DNA of 7,579 nucleotides, taken from positions 1-7,579 of the forward strand of contig JBOGJG010000302.1 in the NCBI GenBank assembly GCA_050747825.1, written 5' to 3'. Under the pieces are notes generated by a model, which worked only from the letters and a program-made list of their open reading frames with translations, had not been told where the DNA came from and made no database searches. Each line of letters opens with the position of its first letter. Positions within the stretch are counted from its first letter, which is position 1. Both the position numbers and the translations under genes were made by a program. The DNA comes from JBOGJG01 sp050747825. Its GTDB lineage: Bacteria > Acidobacteriota > UBA6911 > RPQK01 > JBOGJG01. Below, piece after piece: positions 1-6,484 of the stretch.

Positions 1-137
1 ATTCTCTGTTCAGCCAGGGAGCGGGCGATGATCTCATCGTCTTGGATACGATTGTTGTAAACAGTGTCATAACCGAGAATCCGCAGCCATTTGGCGAGGC
101 TCCCAAGCATTACATCAGCCAGAAACCTGGGCGTCAT
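1..137 (-). CDS. Mut7-C RNase-domain protein, N-terminal fragment (runs off the window edge)
   Basis: Only the first 45 codons are present; the gene continues beyond position 1. The ATG at 137-135 follows an in-frame TAA 12 nt upstream, so this start is well bounded. The translation begins MTPRFLADVMLGSLAKWL and continues RILGYDTVYNN, then a DDEII segment. The pattern 'F-L-x-D-x-M-L-G-x-L-A-x-W-L-R-x-L-G-Y-D-T-x-Y' followed by 'DDE' is the characteristic N-terminus of the Mut7-C family (formerly DUF82), a PIN-like fold predicted to be a ribonuclease. The aspartate at residue 8 is the expected first metal-binding acidic residue. The rest of the active site and the zinc-ribbon cysteines usual in this family lie outside the window. 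It is on the same strand as accA, 176 nt downstream across a repeat array, so cotranscription is possible but not shown. Function and substrate are unknown here. Confidence 0.8.
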   Translation of the reverse strand, partial: MTPRFLADVMLGSLAKWLRILGYDTVYNNRIQDDEIIARSLAEQR

Positions 138-141
138 TTGA

Positions 142-148
142 CCATCTT
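142..148 (-). promoter_or_regulatory. Possible ribosome binding site of the Mut7-C gene
   Basis: On the minus strand AAGATGG lies 4 nt before the ATG at 137. It differs from AAGGAGG at one position, but the spacing is shorter than usual. It sits just outside the edge of the heptamer array. Tentative. Confidence 0.35.
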
Positions 149-153
149 ACAGC

Positions 154-341
154 GCTCAGCGGCCAGCCGTCAGCGGTCAGCTCGCTTCGCTCGCGGTGGC
201 AGGTGGCGGGTGGCAAGCTCGCTTCGCTCGCGGTGGCGGCCAGTGGTCAGCGGTCAGCGGTCAGCGGGGTCAGTGGTCAGCGGTCAGCGGGGTCAGCGGT
301 CAGTGGTCAGCGGTCAGCGGTCAGCGGGGTCAGCGGTCAGC
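154..341. repeat. Composite heptamer tandem-repeat array (GGTCAGC and GGTGGCR units)
   Basis: Read on the plus strand: four GGTCAGC-like heptamers at 154-181 (gctcagc, ggccagc, cgtcagc, ggtcagc); then TCGCTTCGCTCGC; three GGTGGCA/G heptamers at 195-215; AGCTCGCTTCGCTCGC at 216-231; one GGTGGC; then ggccagt at 238-244 and thirteen GGTCAGC/T units from 245 to 341. An extra GG is inserted after units ending at 265, 288 and 325, giving a 23-bp higher-order period in the first part (245-267, 268-290). The left units are more diverged than the right ones. No spacers of unique sequence separate the units, so this is not CRISPR. The array fills the accA/Mut7-C gap and overlaps the last codons of accA. 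The plus-strand unit has no stop codon in any frame, so it produces spurious open frames there. Confidence 0.95.
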
Positions 342-1162
342 GCCGCCGCCCCGATCTTGCGAAACTTTTCGAATCTTTGAGCCACGCACTCTTCGGGCGA
401 CAGCAGGCTGACCTCATGAAGATAGCGGGATAAATAAGGCTTGAGAGCGGCGGATGCTTCGTCCCAGTTGCTATGGGCGCCTTCGCCCGGTTCCGGGATG
501 ATTTCGTCGATAATTCCCAGCCGGAGAAGGTCCTGGGCGGTCAGCTTGAGGCTCTCAGCGGCCTGCTGAGCGTGCTCCTGGTCCTTCCACAAGATTGCCG
601 AGCAGCTCTCGGGGGAGATCACCGAGTAAATCGAATGCTCCAGCATCAGGACGCGGTCGGCCACACCGATGGCCAGGGCGCCGCCGCTTCCACCCTCGCC
701 CAAAACCGTGGATACGATCGGCACCTGAACCTGAGCCATCTGGCGCAGGCAGGAGGCGATAGCCTCGGCCTGTCCCCGCTCTTCTGCCCCGATCCCGGGG
801 TAGGCGCCGGGTGTATCAATAAAGGTAAAAATCGGGCGGTTGAACTTCTCAGCCAGGCGCATCAGCCGGATGGCCTTTCGATAGCCTTCCGGTTTGGGCA
901 TGCCGTAGTTACGATAGACGCGGTCCCTGGTGCTGCGCGCCTTCTGATGCCCAACCAGCATCACCGGTTGGCCATCGAAGCGCGCCATTCCTCCCACGAT
1001 GGCGTGGTCGTCGGCAAACTTTCTGTCTCCGTGAATTTCCTGGAAAGAGTCGAAAAGGCGCTCGATGTAGTCCAGAGTGTGAGGGCGGTCTTGGTGCCTC
1101 GAAAGTTGAACGTGCTCCCAAGCCGAAAGCTTGCGCCCGGCCTGCTCTTCCGCGTTATCCAC
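314..1162 (-). CDS. accA: Acetyl-CoA carboxylase carboxyltransferase subunit alpha (AccA)
   Basis: AccA pairs with AccD to form the cytoplasmic carboxyltransferase that moves the carboxyl group from carboxybiotin to acetyl-CoA, making malonyl-CoA for fatty-acid synthesis. The 282-residue product shows the family's crotonase-like core: TLDYIERLFDSFQEIHGDR (residues 29-47), GHQKARSTRDRVYRNYGMPKP (71-91), FTFIDTPGAYPG (112-123), GEGGSGGALAIG (155-166) and YSVISPE (179-185). The tail RFEKFRKIG (263-271) matches known AccA C-termini. Two features stand out. The start is GTG at 1162, the only good start after an in-frame TAA, and it leaves about 12 residues before AWEHVQL where E. coli AccA has nearly 60, so the N-terminal helical segment is absent; streptococcal AccA is similarly short. 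Residues after KIG, ending in LTADPADR, are encoded by the heptamer repeat, which also supplies the TGA. No clear ribosome binding site is visible. It lies 38 nt after dnaE, a common gene order, and is probably cotranscribed with it. accD, accB and accC are not in the window. Confidence 0.95.
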   Translation of the reverse strand: MDNAEEQAGRKLSAWEHVQLSRHQDRPHTLDYIERLFDSFQEIHGDRKFADDHAIVGGMARFDGQPVMLVGHQKARSTRDRVYRNYGMPKPEGYRKAIRLMRLAEKFNRPIFTFIDTPGAYPGIGAEERGQAEAIASCLRQMAQVQVPIVSTVLGEGGSGGALAIGVADRVLMLEHSIYSVISPESCSAILWKDQEHAQQAAESLKLTAQDLLRLGIIDEIIPEPGEGAHSNWDEASAALKPYLSRYLHEVSLLSPEECVAQRFEKFRKIGAAALTADPADR

Positions 1163-1245
1163 GGGATTCAGTATACAGCACCAGTCTTACCGCGTCCTTG
1201 TTATCCACGGGATACCGTATTCACGACCAGTCTTACCGCGTCCTT
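1154..1245 (-). repeat. 46-bp imperfect tandem duplication of the dnaE 3' end
   Basis: Two adjacent 46-bp copies, 1245-1200 and 1199-1154 on the minus strand, match at 41 of 46 positions by direct comparison. The differences cluster in the middle. The first copy encodes the last residues of DnaE (KDAVRLVVNTVSRG, then TAA). The second, read in the equivalent frame, would encode KDAVRLVLYTESRG followed by TAA, but it is untranslated in that frame because DnaE has already stopped. As 46 is not a multiple of 3, the second copy is shifted by one frame relative to dnaE. The GTG used as the accA start lies inside the second copy. Confidence 0.93.
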
Positions 1246-4200
1246 CCCGAACAGTTTCTCTACCTCATGAATAAATGAGGGGACAGGATTGACGAAGAGC
1301 GGCTCACTGGGGGCCAGCCGCAACCGAAAGTGTTTCTGCCGGAAGAGCTCAAATTCCAGCGGACAGCCTCCCTGGTATTGGTCCAGGACGGACTGTAGCT
1401 GGGCCAGACTCCGGGAGTCTATGGAGCCGGCAGGAATGGCGAGGCAGGCCTTTTGAACGGCCTCGCTCCACAGGGAGTCGAGCGGAAGGATAGCAGAGCA
1501 GAGAATGCGCCTGTCTCCTCTTCCATCCTCTTCACAGCGGCCTCGCACCAGAATGGGGCGGTCGGAGTCCAGTTGGCTGCGATAGCGCTCGTACGTATTG
1601 GGCCAGACCAGCACTTCCACAGTTCCGGCCAGATCTTCCAGTTGGAAGGTGGCCATGGAATCACCCTTGCGAGTTTGCAGGCGCCGCAGGCCAGTCACTA
1701 CGCCTCCGATGGAAACTTCATGGCCGGCCATCTCCTCGGAAATGTCCGCAGTCGAATACTGTGAAAACTTCTTCAACTCCGTCTCGTACTTCTGCAGAGG
1801 GTGGCCAGTCACATAGTACCCGAGCGCCTCCTTCTCAAACTCCCACTTCTGGCGGTCGGGCCACTCTCCTGATCGGGGGATATCTTCTGTCTGATGAGCG
1901 GCTGCGTGATCCTCTCCCATGAAGAGTCCCTTTTGTCCGATCAACCGATCTTTTTGAGCTTTTTGTCCCCGCTCGAGGGCTCCGTCAAGGGCTTCCAGCA
2001 AAGCCTTGCGCTGGTAGCCGAGCGAATCGAAGCTCCCCGCCTTGATCAGCGACTCGAGCACTCTCTTGTTTAACGAACGCAGATCCACCTTCTCGCAAAA
2101 TTCATAGAAGCTGCGGAAGCGCCCCGCCTCTTGCCGGCAGGCCAAAATCGAGCGAATTGCCGATTCGCCCACATTGCGAACGGCAGCCAGCCCAAATTGA
2201 ATGTCCTTACCGGTGGCAATGAAGTCAAGGTCTCCTGAGTTGATGTCTGGAGGAATCACGCGGATTCCCATCTCCTTGCATTCGGCCATGTACTTCACAA
2301 TTTTACTGGTATTGGACATTTCACTGGTGAGCATGGCGGCCATAAACTGGAGGGGGTAATGCACCTTCAGGTAAGCCGTCTGATAGGCCAGCAAAGCGTA
2401 GGCGGTGGAATGGCTCTTGTTGAATCCATAGCCGGCAAACTGCTCCATGAGATCGAAAATCCGTTTGGCTTTTGCCGCCTCAATATTGTTTGACTTGCAG
2501 CCGTCCAGAAACTTCTTTTTCTGGTCCTGCATGACGCTCTTCTTTTTTTTACCCATAGCCCGGCGCAGCAGATCGGCTTCTCCCAGGGAGAAGCCCCCCA
2601 GCTTGCTGGCGATCTGCATGACCTGCTCCTGGTAAACGATCACGCCATAGGTTTCTTTCAGGATCTCTTCCAGAGCGGGGACTTCGTACTGGATCTTGAC
2701 GCGGCCATGACGGCGGGCGATGAAGTCATCGATCATGCCTCCCTGGATGGGGCCAGGGCGATAGAGCGCGTTTAGAGCAATCAGGTCTTCAAAGCGGCTG
2801 GGCTGCAGTTTGCGCAAAATATCGCGCATGCCCGCCGATTCAAACTGAAAAACGCCGCTGGTTTTACCCTGGCAAAACAACTGCAAGGTCTCAGAATCGT
2901 TCAGGTCGCCCGTCAGATCGGGTTCGGCGCCAGACTGGCTGCGGATCTGCTCCAACGTCTGCTGAATGACGGTAAGTGTCGTCAGTGCCAGGAAATCCAT
3001 CTTCAGCAGCCCCAGCCGCTCCAGGTCGGTCATGGAGTACTGGGTGGTTATTTCGTCTTTGTTTGACTTGTAGAGCGGGATCAATTCGGTCAGCGGCCTG
3101 GGCGCGATTACGACTCCGGCGGCGTGCGTGGAGGCGTGGCGCGCCAGCCCCTCCAGACGTCGGGCCGTGCTGATGAGCTGGTTGTAGCGAGGATCGCTGT
3201 CGGCCACCTCCTGGAGCTCTTTCACATTCTCCAGCGCCTTTTCAATAGTGGCATCCAGGGTCTGAGGCACCAGCTTTGCTATTTTGTCCACTTCGGAGTA
3301 GGGGATATTCAGGCCGCGCCCTACGTCCCGGATCGCTCCCCGGGCCGCCATGGTTCCAAACGTAATGATCTGGCTCACATTGTCGCGCCCGTATTTTTGG
3401 GTGACATAATCAATGACCTGGCCGCGCCGGTGCATGCAGAAGTCGATGTCGATATCGGGGGGAGTGACGCGCTCGGGATTGAGGAATCGCTCGAAGAGGA
3501 GATCATATTGCAGCGGATCGATATCTGTAATGCGCAGGGCATAGGAGACGAGGCTGCCGGCGGCTGAGCCGCGGCCCGGGCCGACTGGGATATTCTCCTC
3601 CCGGGCATAACGGATGAAGTCCCATACAATCAGGAAATAGGCCGGGAAGTTCATCTTCTGGATCATTTCGATCTCACGGTCCAGGCGGGCTCGATAATCT
3701 TCCAGGGGATGGCGCAGCTTCCCCTCATTCTCGAGTCTCTGAAGCGCCTGGAGGCGCTGCTCGAATCCGTTCCGCACCACCTTCTCGAAATAGACTTCGA
3801 CTGAATCGCCGGGCGGCACTTCGAAATCGGGGAAGATGTTCTCCGGTTCGCCCAGTTCAAAGTTGCACTTTTCGGCTATCTCCAGGGTGTTGGAAAGCGC
3901 CTCCGGGTAATGGCCGAAAAGCTGGGCCATCTCCTGCGCAGTCTTGAAGAAAAACTGGTCGGTCTTGTAGGCCAGCCGGTTGGTCTCTCCGACGTTCGTT
4001 CCGGTTTGAATACAGAGCAGCACGTCGTGGGCAAAAGAATCGTCCCGGTTCAGATAGTGGCAGTCATTGCTGGCCACCAGCTTGAGATCCTGATGTCGGG
4101 CTATCTTAATAATTTCGTCGTTGACCTTCTTCTGCTCTTCGATACCGTGGTCCTGCAGCTCCAGATAGAAATTGTCCCGACCGAAGATTTCAGCCAGTTC

Positions 4201-4677
4201 TCCGGCTTCCTTTTCCGCATCCGTGCGGCGGTCTTGGGTCAGGTTCCAGGCGACGATCCCCTTCAGGCAGGCAGAGAGCGCGATCAGGCCTTCCGAATAC
4301 TGCTGCAGAAGCTCCTGATCCACGCGGGGACGGTAGTAAAAACCTTCCAGGTAGCCCATTGACACGAGCTTGACCAGGTTCTGATAGCCGGTCTTGTCCC
4401 TGGCCAGAAGGACCAGGTGATTGCTCTGGTCGGAACGCCCGTTTCGCACAGTGCGCCCCTCGCGCGCCACATAGACTTCGCAGCCGATGATGGGCTTAAC
4501 GCCATGTTTGACGGCAATGTCATGAAACTGGACCGCGCCGAAGAGGTTTCCGTGGTCGGTCAGGGCCAGCGCCGGCATCTTCAACTCAGCCGCTCGCTGC
4601 ACGACCGCATCCAGCTTGTTGGCTCCATCCAGTAGGCTGTAGTGGCTGTGGAGGTGGAGGTGAACGAAGTTGTTCAT
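1201..4677 (-). CDS. dnaE: DNA polymerase III subunit alpha (DnaE)
   Basis: Catalytic subunit of the chromosomal replicase, about the size of E. coli DnaE (1158 versus 1160 residues). The PHP domain occupies roughly residues 1-270 and has an apparently complete set of metal-ligand motifs: HLHLHS (H8, H10), TDHG (D41, H42), GCEVYV (E67), NHLVLLA (H87), SAC (C137) and SNDCHYL (D205, H207). E. coli has lost part of this set. The polymerase core contains VGPGRGSAAGSLVSYAL (365-381) and PPDIDIDF (406-413), where D408 and D410 match the catalytic pair; LLKMDFLALTTLT (557-569) gives D561 as the third. RRAMGKKK (705-712) and GFNKSHSTAYALLAYQTAYL (751-770) are also typical. An OB fold lies near 985-1035, with a C-terminal tau/clamp-interacting region after it. 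The ATG at 4677 starts directly at the conserved MNNFVHLHLHSHYSLLDG. TGAAG just upstream is a weak possible ribosome binding site. accA follows after 38 nt; guaA lies 156 nt upstream. It is not the PolC or ImuC/DnaE2 type as far as I can judge. Confidence 0.98.
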   Translation of the reverse strand: MNNFVHLHLHSHYSLLDGANKLDAVVQRAAELKMPALALTDHGNLFGAVQFHDIAVKHGVKPIIGCEVYVAREGRTVRNGRSDQSNHLVLLARDKTGYQNLVKLVSMGYLEGFYYRPRVDQELLQQYSEGLIALSACLKGIVAWNLTQDRRTDAEKEAGELAEIFGRDNFYLELQDHGIEEQKKVNDEIIKIARHQDLKLVASNDCHYLNRDDSFAHDVLLCIQTGTNVGETNRLAYKTDQFFFKTAQEMAQLFGHYPEALSNTLEIAEKCNFELGEPENIFPDFEVPPGDSVEVYFEKVVRNGFEQRLQALQRLENEGKLRHPLEDYRARLDREIEMIQKMNFPAYFLIVWDFIRYAREENIPVGPGRGSAAGSLVSYALRITDIDPLQYDLLFERFLNPERVTPPDIDIDFCMHRRGQVIDYVTQKYGRDNVSQIITFGTMAARGAIRDVGRGLNIPYSEVDKIAKLVPQTLDATIEKALENVKELQEVADSDPRYNQLISTARRLEGLARHASTHAAGVVIAPRPLTELIPLYKSNKDEITTQYSMTDLERLGLLKMDFLALTTLTVIQQTLEQIRSQSGAEPDLTGDLNDSETLQLFCQGKTSGVFQFESAGMRDILRKLQPSRFEDLIALNALYRPGPIQGGMIDDFIARRHGRVKIQYEVPALEEILKETYGVIVYQEQVMQIASKLGGFSLGEADLLRRAMGKKKKSVMQDQKKKFLDGCKSNNIEAAKAKRIFDLMEQFAGYGFNKSHSTAYALLAYQTAYLKVHYPLQFMAAMLTSEMSNTSKIVKYMAECKEMGIRVIPPDINSGDLDFIATGKDIQFGLAAVRNVGESAIRSILACRQEAGRFRSFYEFCEKVDLRSLNKRVLESLIKAGSFDSLGYQRKALLEALDGALERGQKAQKDRLIGQKGLFMGEDHAAAHQTEDIPRSGEWPDRQKWEFEKEALGYYVTGHPLQKYETELKKFSQYSTADISEEMAGHEVSIGGVVTGLRRLQTRKGDSMATFQLEDLAGTVEVLVWPNTYERYRSQLDSDRPILVRGRCEEDGRGDRRILCSAILPLDSLWSEAVQKACLAIPAGSIDSRSLAQLQSVLDQYQGGCPLEFELFRQKHFRLRLAPSEPLFVNPVPSFIHEVEKLFGKDAVRLVVNTVSRG

Positions 4678-4679
4678 GA

Positions 4680-4724
4680 TACTTCAGGTTTCACGTTTCA
4701 AGTTCCACGTTCCAAATTCCAAGT
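4680..4724 (-). repeat. Degenerate heptamer array abutting the dnaE start codon
   Basis: Six heptamers in register on the plus strand: tacttca, ggtttca, cgtttca, agttcca, cgttcca, aattcca (4680-4721), followed by AGT. On the minus strand they read TGGAATT, TGGAACG, TGGAACT, TGAAACG, TGAAACC, TGAAGTA, then TC and the dnaE ATG. The repeat therefore forms the whole immediate dnaE leader, and its last unit (TGAAGTA) is the only purine-rich candidate ribosome-binding sequence. The units drift from TGGAAC to TGAAAC, so this array is older or faster-changing than the GGTCAGC array. Confidence 0.8.
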
Positions 4725-4810
4725 AAAGAAAGCTGCTCCCTGTTCCTTACCAAGCGATCATCAGCCTCACCAGCTTCACAGAGGTGTATTTCCGGCTATG
4801 GCAGAGTCCC

Positions 4811-4831
4811 ACTTGGAACTTGGAACTTCAA
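4811..4831. repeat. Short GGAACTT heptamer array downstream of guaA
   Basis: Three heptamers in register on the plus strand (acttgga, acttgga, acttcaa) end 2 nt before the guaA stop codon. They are the same family as 4680-4724 but in the opposite orientation: 4811-4825 is the reverse complement of 4710-4724 at 14 of 15 positions. The 86 bp between the two arrays (4725-4810) contain no gene, no clear terminator and no convincing promoter that I can see. Confidence 0.8.
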
Positions 4832-4833
4832 TC

Positions 4834-6375
4834 TCACTCCCATTCAATCGTGCTCGGCGGCTTAGAGCTGACGTCGTAAACCACACGGTTGACTCCTGAG
4901 ACCTCATTGACGATTCGACTGGAGATCAGACCCAGGAGGTCGTAGGGCAGTGCAACCCAATCGGCTGTCATGCCGTCCAGGCTGTGGACGGCCCGGATGG
5001 CAATCACGTGCTCGTAGGTGCGGCCGTCTCCCATGACGCCGACGCTTTTGACCGGAAGCAACACCGCGAACGACTGCCAGATGCTAGCATAGAGTCCTGC
5101 CTTTTTTATCTCCTGCTCGACGATCTTGTCGGCCTCGCGTAGAGTGATCAAGCGTTCTTCGGTGACTTCTCCCAGAATGCGCACGGCCAGTCCCGGGCCC
5201 GGGAACGGCTGGCGCTGCACGAATTCCTCCAGCAGTCCCAACTCGCGGCCGACCCGGCGGACTTCGTCCTTGAACAGCTCGCGCAAAGGCTCAACCAGGG
5301 CCAGATTCATTTTCTCCGGGAGCCCCCCCACATTATGATGGGTTTTAATCACCGCCGAGGGACCCTTGACTGAAACGGATTCGATCACATCGGGGTAAAG
5401 CGTGCCCTGCACCAGAAAATCGACCGCTTTCAGCTTGTGAGCTTCCTCTTCGAAGACGCGAATGAATTCGTCGCCGATGATCTTGCGCTTCAGCTCGGGA
5501 TCGACCACGTTTTCCAGGCGCTTTAAAAAGCGTCGGCGGGCATGAACGCCGATGACTTTCAGGTGCAGGTTTTCGCGAAAGGTGCGAAGCACCTCTTCGA
5601 ATTCTCCCTTGCGCAACAGACCATTGTCCACGAAGATGCAGGTGAGCCGATCGCCGATGGCCTCATGGACCAGGAGGGCCGCCACGGTGGAGTCTACACC
5701 CCCCGACAAGCCGCAGACCGCCTTTCCCTGGCCGATTTGCTCCTGTATTTTCTCCACCGACTCTTGGACGAAGGAGCGAGCCGTCCAGTCGCCGCGGCAT
5801 CCGCAGATGCCCAACAGAAAATTATTGAGTATTTCCTGCCCTTTGGGCGTATGGACGACTTCCGGATGAAACTGTACGGCATAGATCTTCCGTCCTGAGT
5901 TCTCCATTGCCGCCACCGCGTTGGCTGTGCGGGCCGTTACTTCAAATCCGGCGGGCAGAGCTTCGATGCGATCACCGTGGCTCATCCAGACCTGGCTTTG
6001 TTGAGGGATGCCCTGGAAGAGCCGGCTTTTCTCGGCGCTCTCAATGTCGGCGCGGCCGTACTCGCGGTTTTGGGCGGGCTCGACCTTGCCGCCGAGATGG
6101 TGGGCCAGAAGCTGCATTCCATAACAGATTCCCAGCAGGGGAACCTCAGCGTCATACACCTGCGTATCCGGATGCGGCGACTGCGGCGCAAAGACGGACT
6201 GCGGCCCTCCTGACAGGATGATCCCCTTGGGACGCTTCTTCTCAATTTCAGACCAGGGGGTATTGAAAGGCAAAAGCTCGCAGTAGACACCCGCCTCGCG
6301 CACGCGACGCGCTATTAACTGCGAATACTGGGCTCCAAAGTCGAGGATCAGGATAGTTTCACGTTCGGCGGTCAT
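4834..6375 (-). CDS. guaA: GMP synthase (glutamine-hydrolysing)
   Basis: Converts XMP to GMP using ATP and glutamine, the last step of de novo guanine nucleotide synthesis, in the cytoplasm. The 513-residue protein (E. coli 525) has the complete two-domain layout. The class I glutamine amidotransferase domain (about 1-195) begins ILILDFGAQYSQLIARRVRE, with nucleophile C84 in GICYGMQ and the H170/E172 pair in VQFHPEV. The ATP-pyrophosphatase domain follows, with the P-loop SGGVDS at 224-229, FVDNGLLRKGE near 248 and VQGTLYPDVIES near 322. The C-terminal dimerisation domain contains RQPFPGPGLAVRILGEVT, GVMGDGRTYEHVIAIRAV and the canonical end SKPPSTIEWE. The frame stays open upstream to 6519, but those 48 extra residues are translated repeat and promoter sequence and enter the uppP coding region, so I chose the ATG at 6375, which immediately precedes the conserved ILDFG block. 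No Shine-Dalgarno sequence precedes it. It is divergent from uppP, and dnaE follows 156 nt downstream. Confidence 0.98.
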   Translation of the reverse strand: MTAERETILILDFGAQYSQLIARRVREAGVYCELLPFNTPWSEIEKKRPKGIILSGGPQSVFAPQSPHPDTQVYDAEVPLLGICYGMQLLAHHLGGKVEPAQNREYGRADIESAEKSRLFQGIPQQSQVWMSHGDRIEALPAGFEVTARTANAVAAMENSGRKIYAVQFHPEVVHTPKGQEILNNFLLGICGCRGDWTARSFVQESVEKIQEQIGQGKAVCGLSGGVDSTVAALLVHEAIGDRLTCIFVDNGLLRKGEFEEVLRTFRENLHLKVIGVHARRRFLKRLENVVDPELKRKIIGDEFIRVFEEEAHKLKAVDFLVQGTLYPDVIESVSVKGPSAVIKTHHNVGGLPEKMNLALVEPLRELFKDEVRRVGRELGLLEEFVQRQPFPGPGLAVRILGEVTEERLITLREADKIVEQEIKKAGLYASIWQSFAVLLPVKSVGVMGDGRTYEHVIAIRAVHSLDGMTADWVALPYDLLGLISSRIVNEVSGVNRVVYDVSSKPPSTIEWE

Positions 6376-6387
6376 GTGAAAAGCAAT

Positions 6388-6396
6388 AGTATAGCA
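6388..6396 (-). promoter_or_regulatory. Candidate extended -10 promoter of guaA
   Basis: On the minus strand TGCTATACT matches an extended -10 (TGn plus TATACT, five of six to TATAAT). The -10 hexamer ends 12 nt before the guaA ATG, so a start 6-7 nt downstream of it would leave a leader of only about 5 nt, consistent with leaderless translation. No good -35 lies 17 bp upstream (ATCTGC), which an extended -10 can tolerate. No riboswitch-sized leader is possible if this promoter is used. Confidence 0.45.
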
Positions 6397-6417
6397 CCGG
6401 GGGACGACAGGCAGATT

Positions 6418-6452
6418 CGTTCCAACTTGGAACTCGGAACTTGGAACTTGAC
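6418..6452. repeat. GGAACTT heptamer array between guaA and uppP
   Basis: Plus-strand units are gttccaa (6418-6424), acttgga (6425-6431), actcgga (6432-6438), acttgga (6439-6445) and acttgac (6446-6452). The first is inverted relative to the others, giving the near-palindrome TTCCAACTTGGAA at 6420-6432. The array lies in the middle of the 109-bp divergent spacer, between the two candidate promoters. The same family flanks the guaA-dnaE spacer. Confidence 0.85.
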
Positions 6453-6476
6453 TACCATCTTGCGAGAGCCGACTAT
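6448..6476 (+). promoter_or_regulatory. Weak candidate promoter of uppP
   Basis: TTGACT (6448-6453, five of six to TTGACA) is followed after 17 bp by GACTAT (6471-6476), which keeps the A at position 2 and the final AT of a -10. Transcription would begin about 2-3 nt before the uppP ATG, again nearly leaderless. The -35 overlaps the last GGAACTT repeat unit. The -10 is poor, so this is tentative. Confidence 0.25.
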
Positions 6477-6484
6477 GACCGCTC

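Noticed and set aside
154..341. CRISPR array
   Set aside because: The units are contiguous 7-mers without unique spacers, and no cas gene is nearby.
42..433. Three overlapping plus-strand open frames through the left repeat array
   Set aside because: GGTCAGC repeats contain no stop in any plus-strand frame, so all three frames stay open automatically. The products are low-complexity repeat translations.
473..1270. 265-codon open frame on the plus strand
   Set aside because: It is antisense to accA and the dnaE end, shows no recognisable motif, and accA has full family conservation on the other strand.
4678..4833. Intrinsic terminator or riboswitch between guaA and dnaE
   Set aside because: No GC-rich stem followed by a T-run and no known aptamer pattern is visible. 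The only symmetry comes from the heptamer arrays.
6368..6482. ATGACCGC present at both the guaA start (minus) and 6475 (plus)
   Set aside because: The plus-strand ATG at 6475 is out of frame with uppP. An 8-bp match without further symmetry is likely chance.
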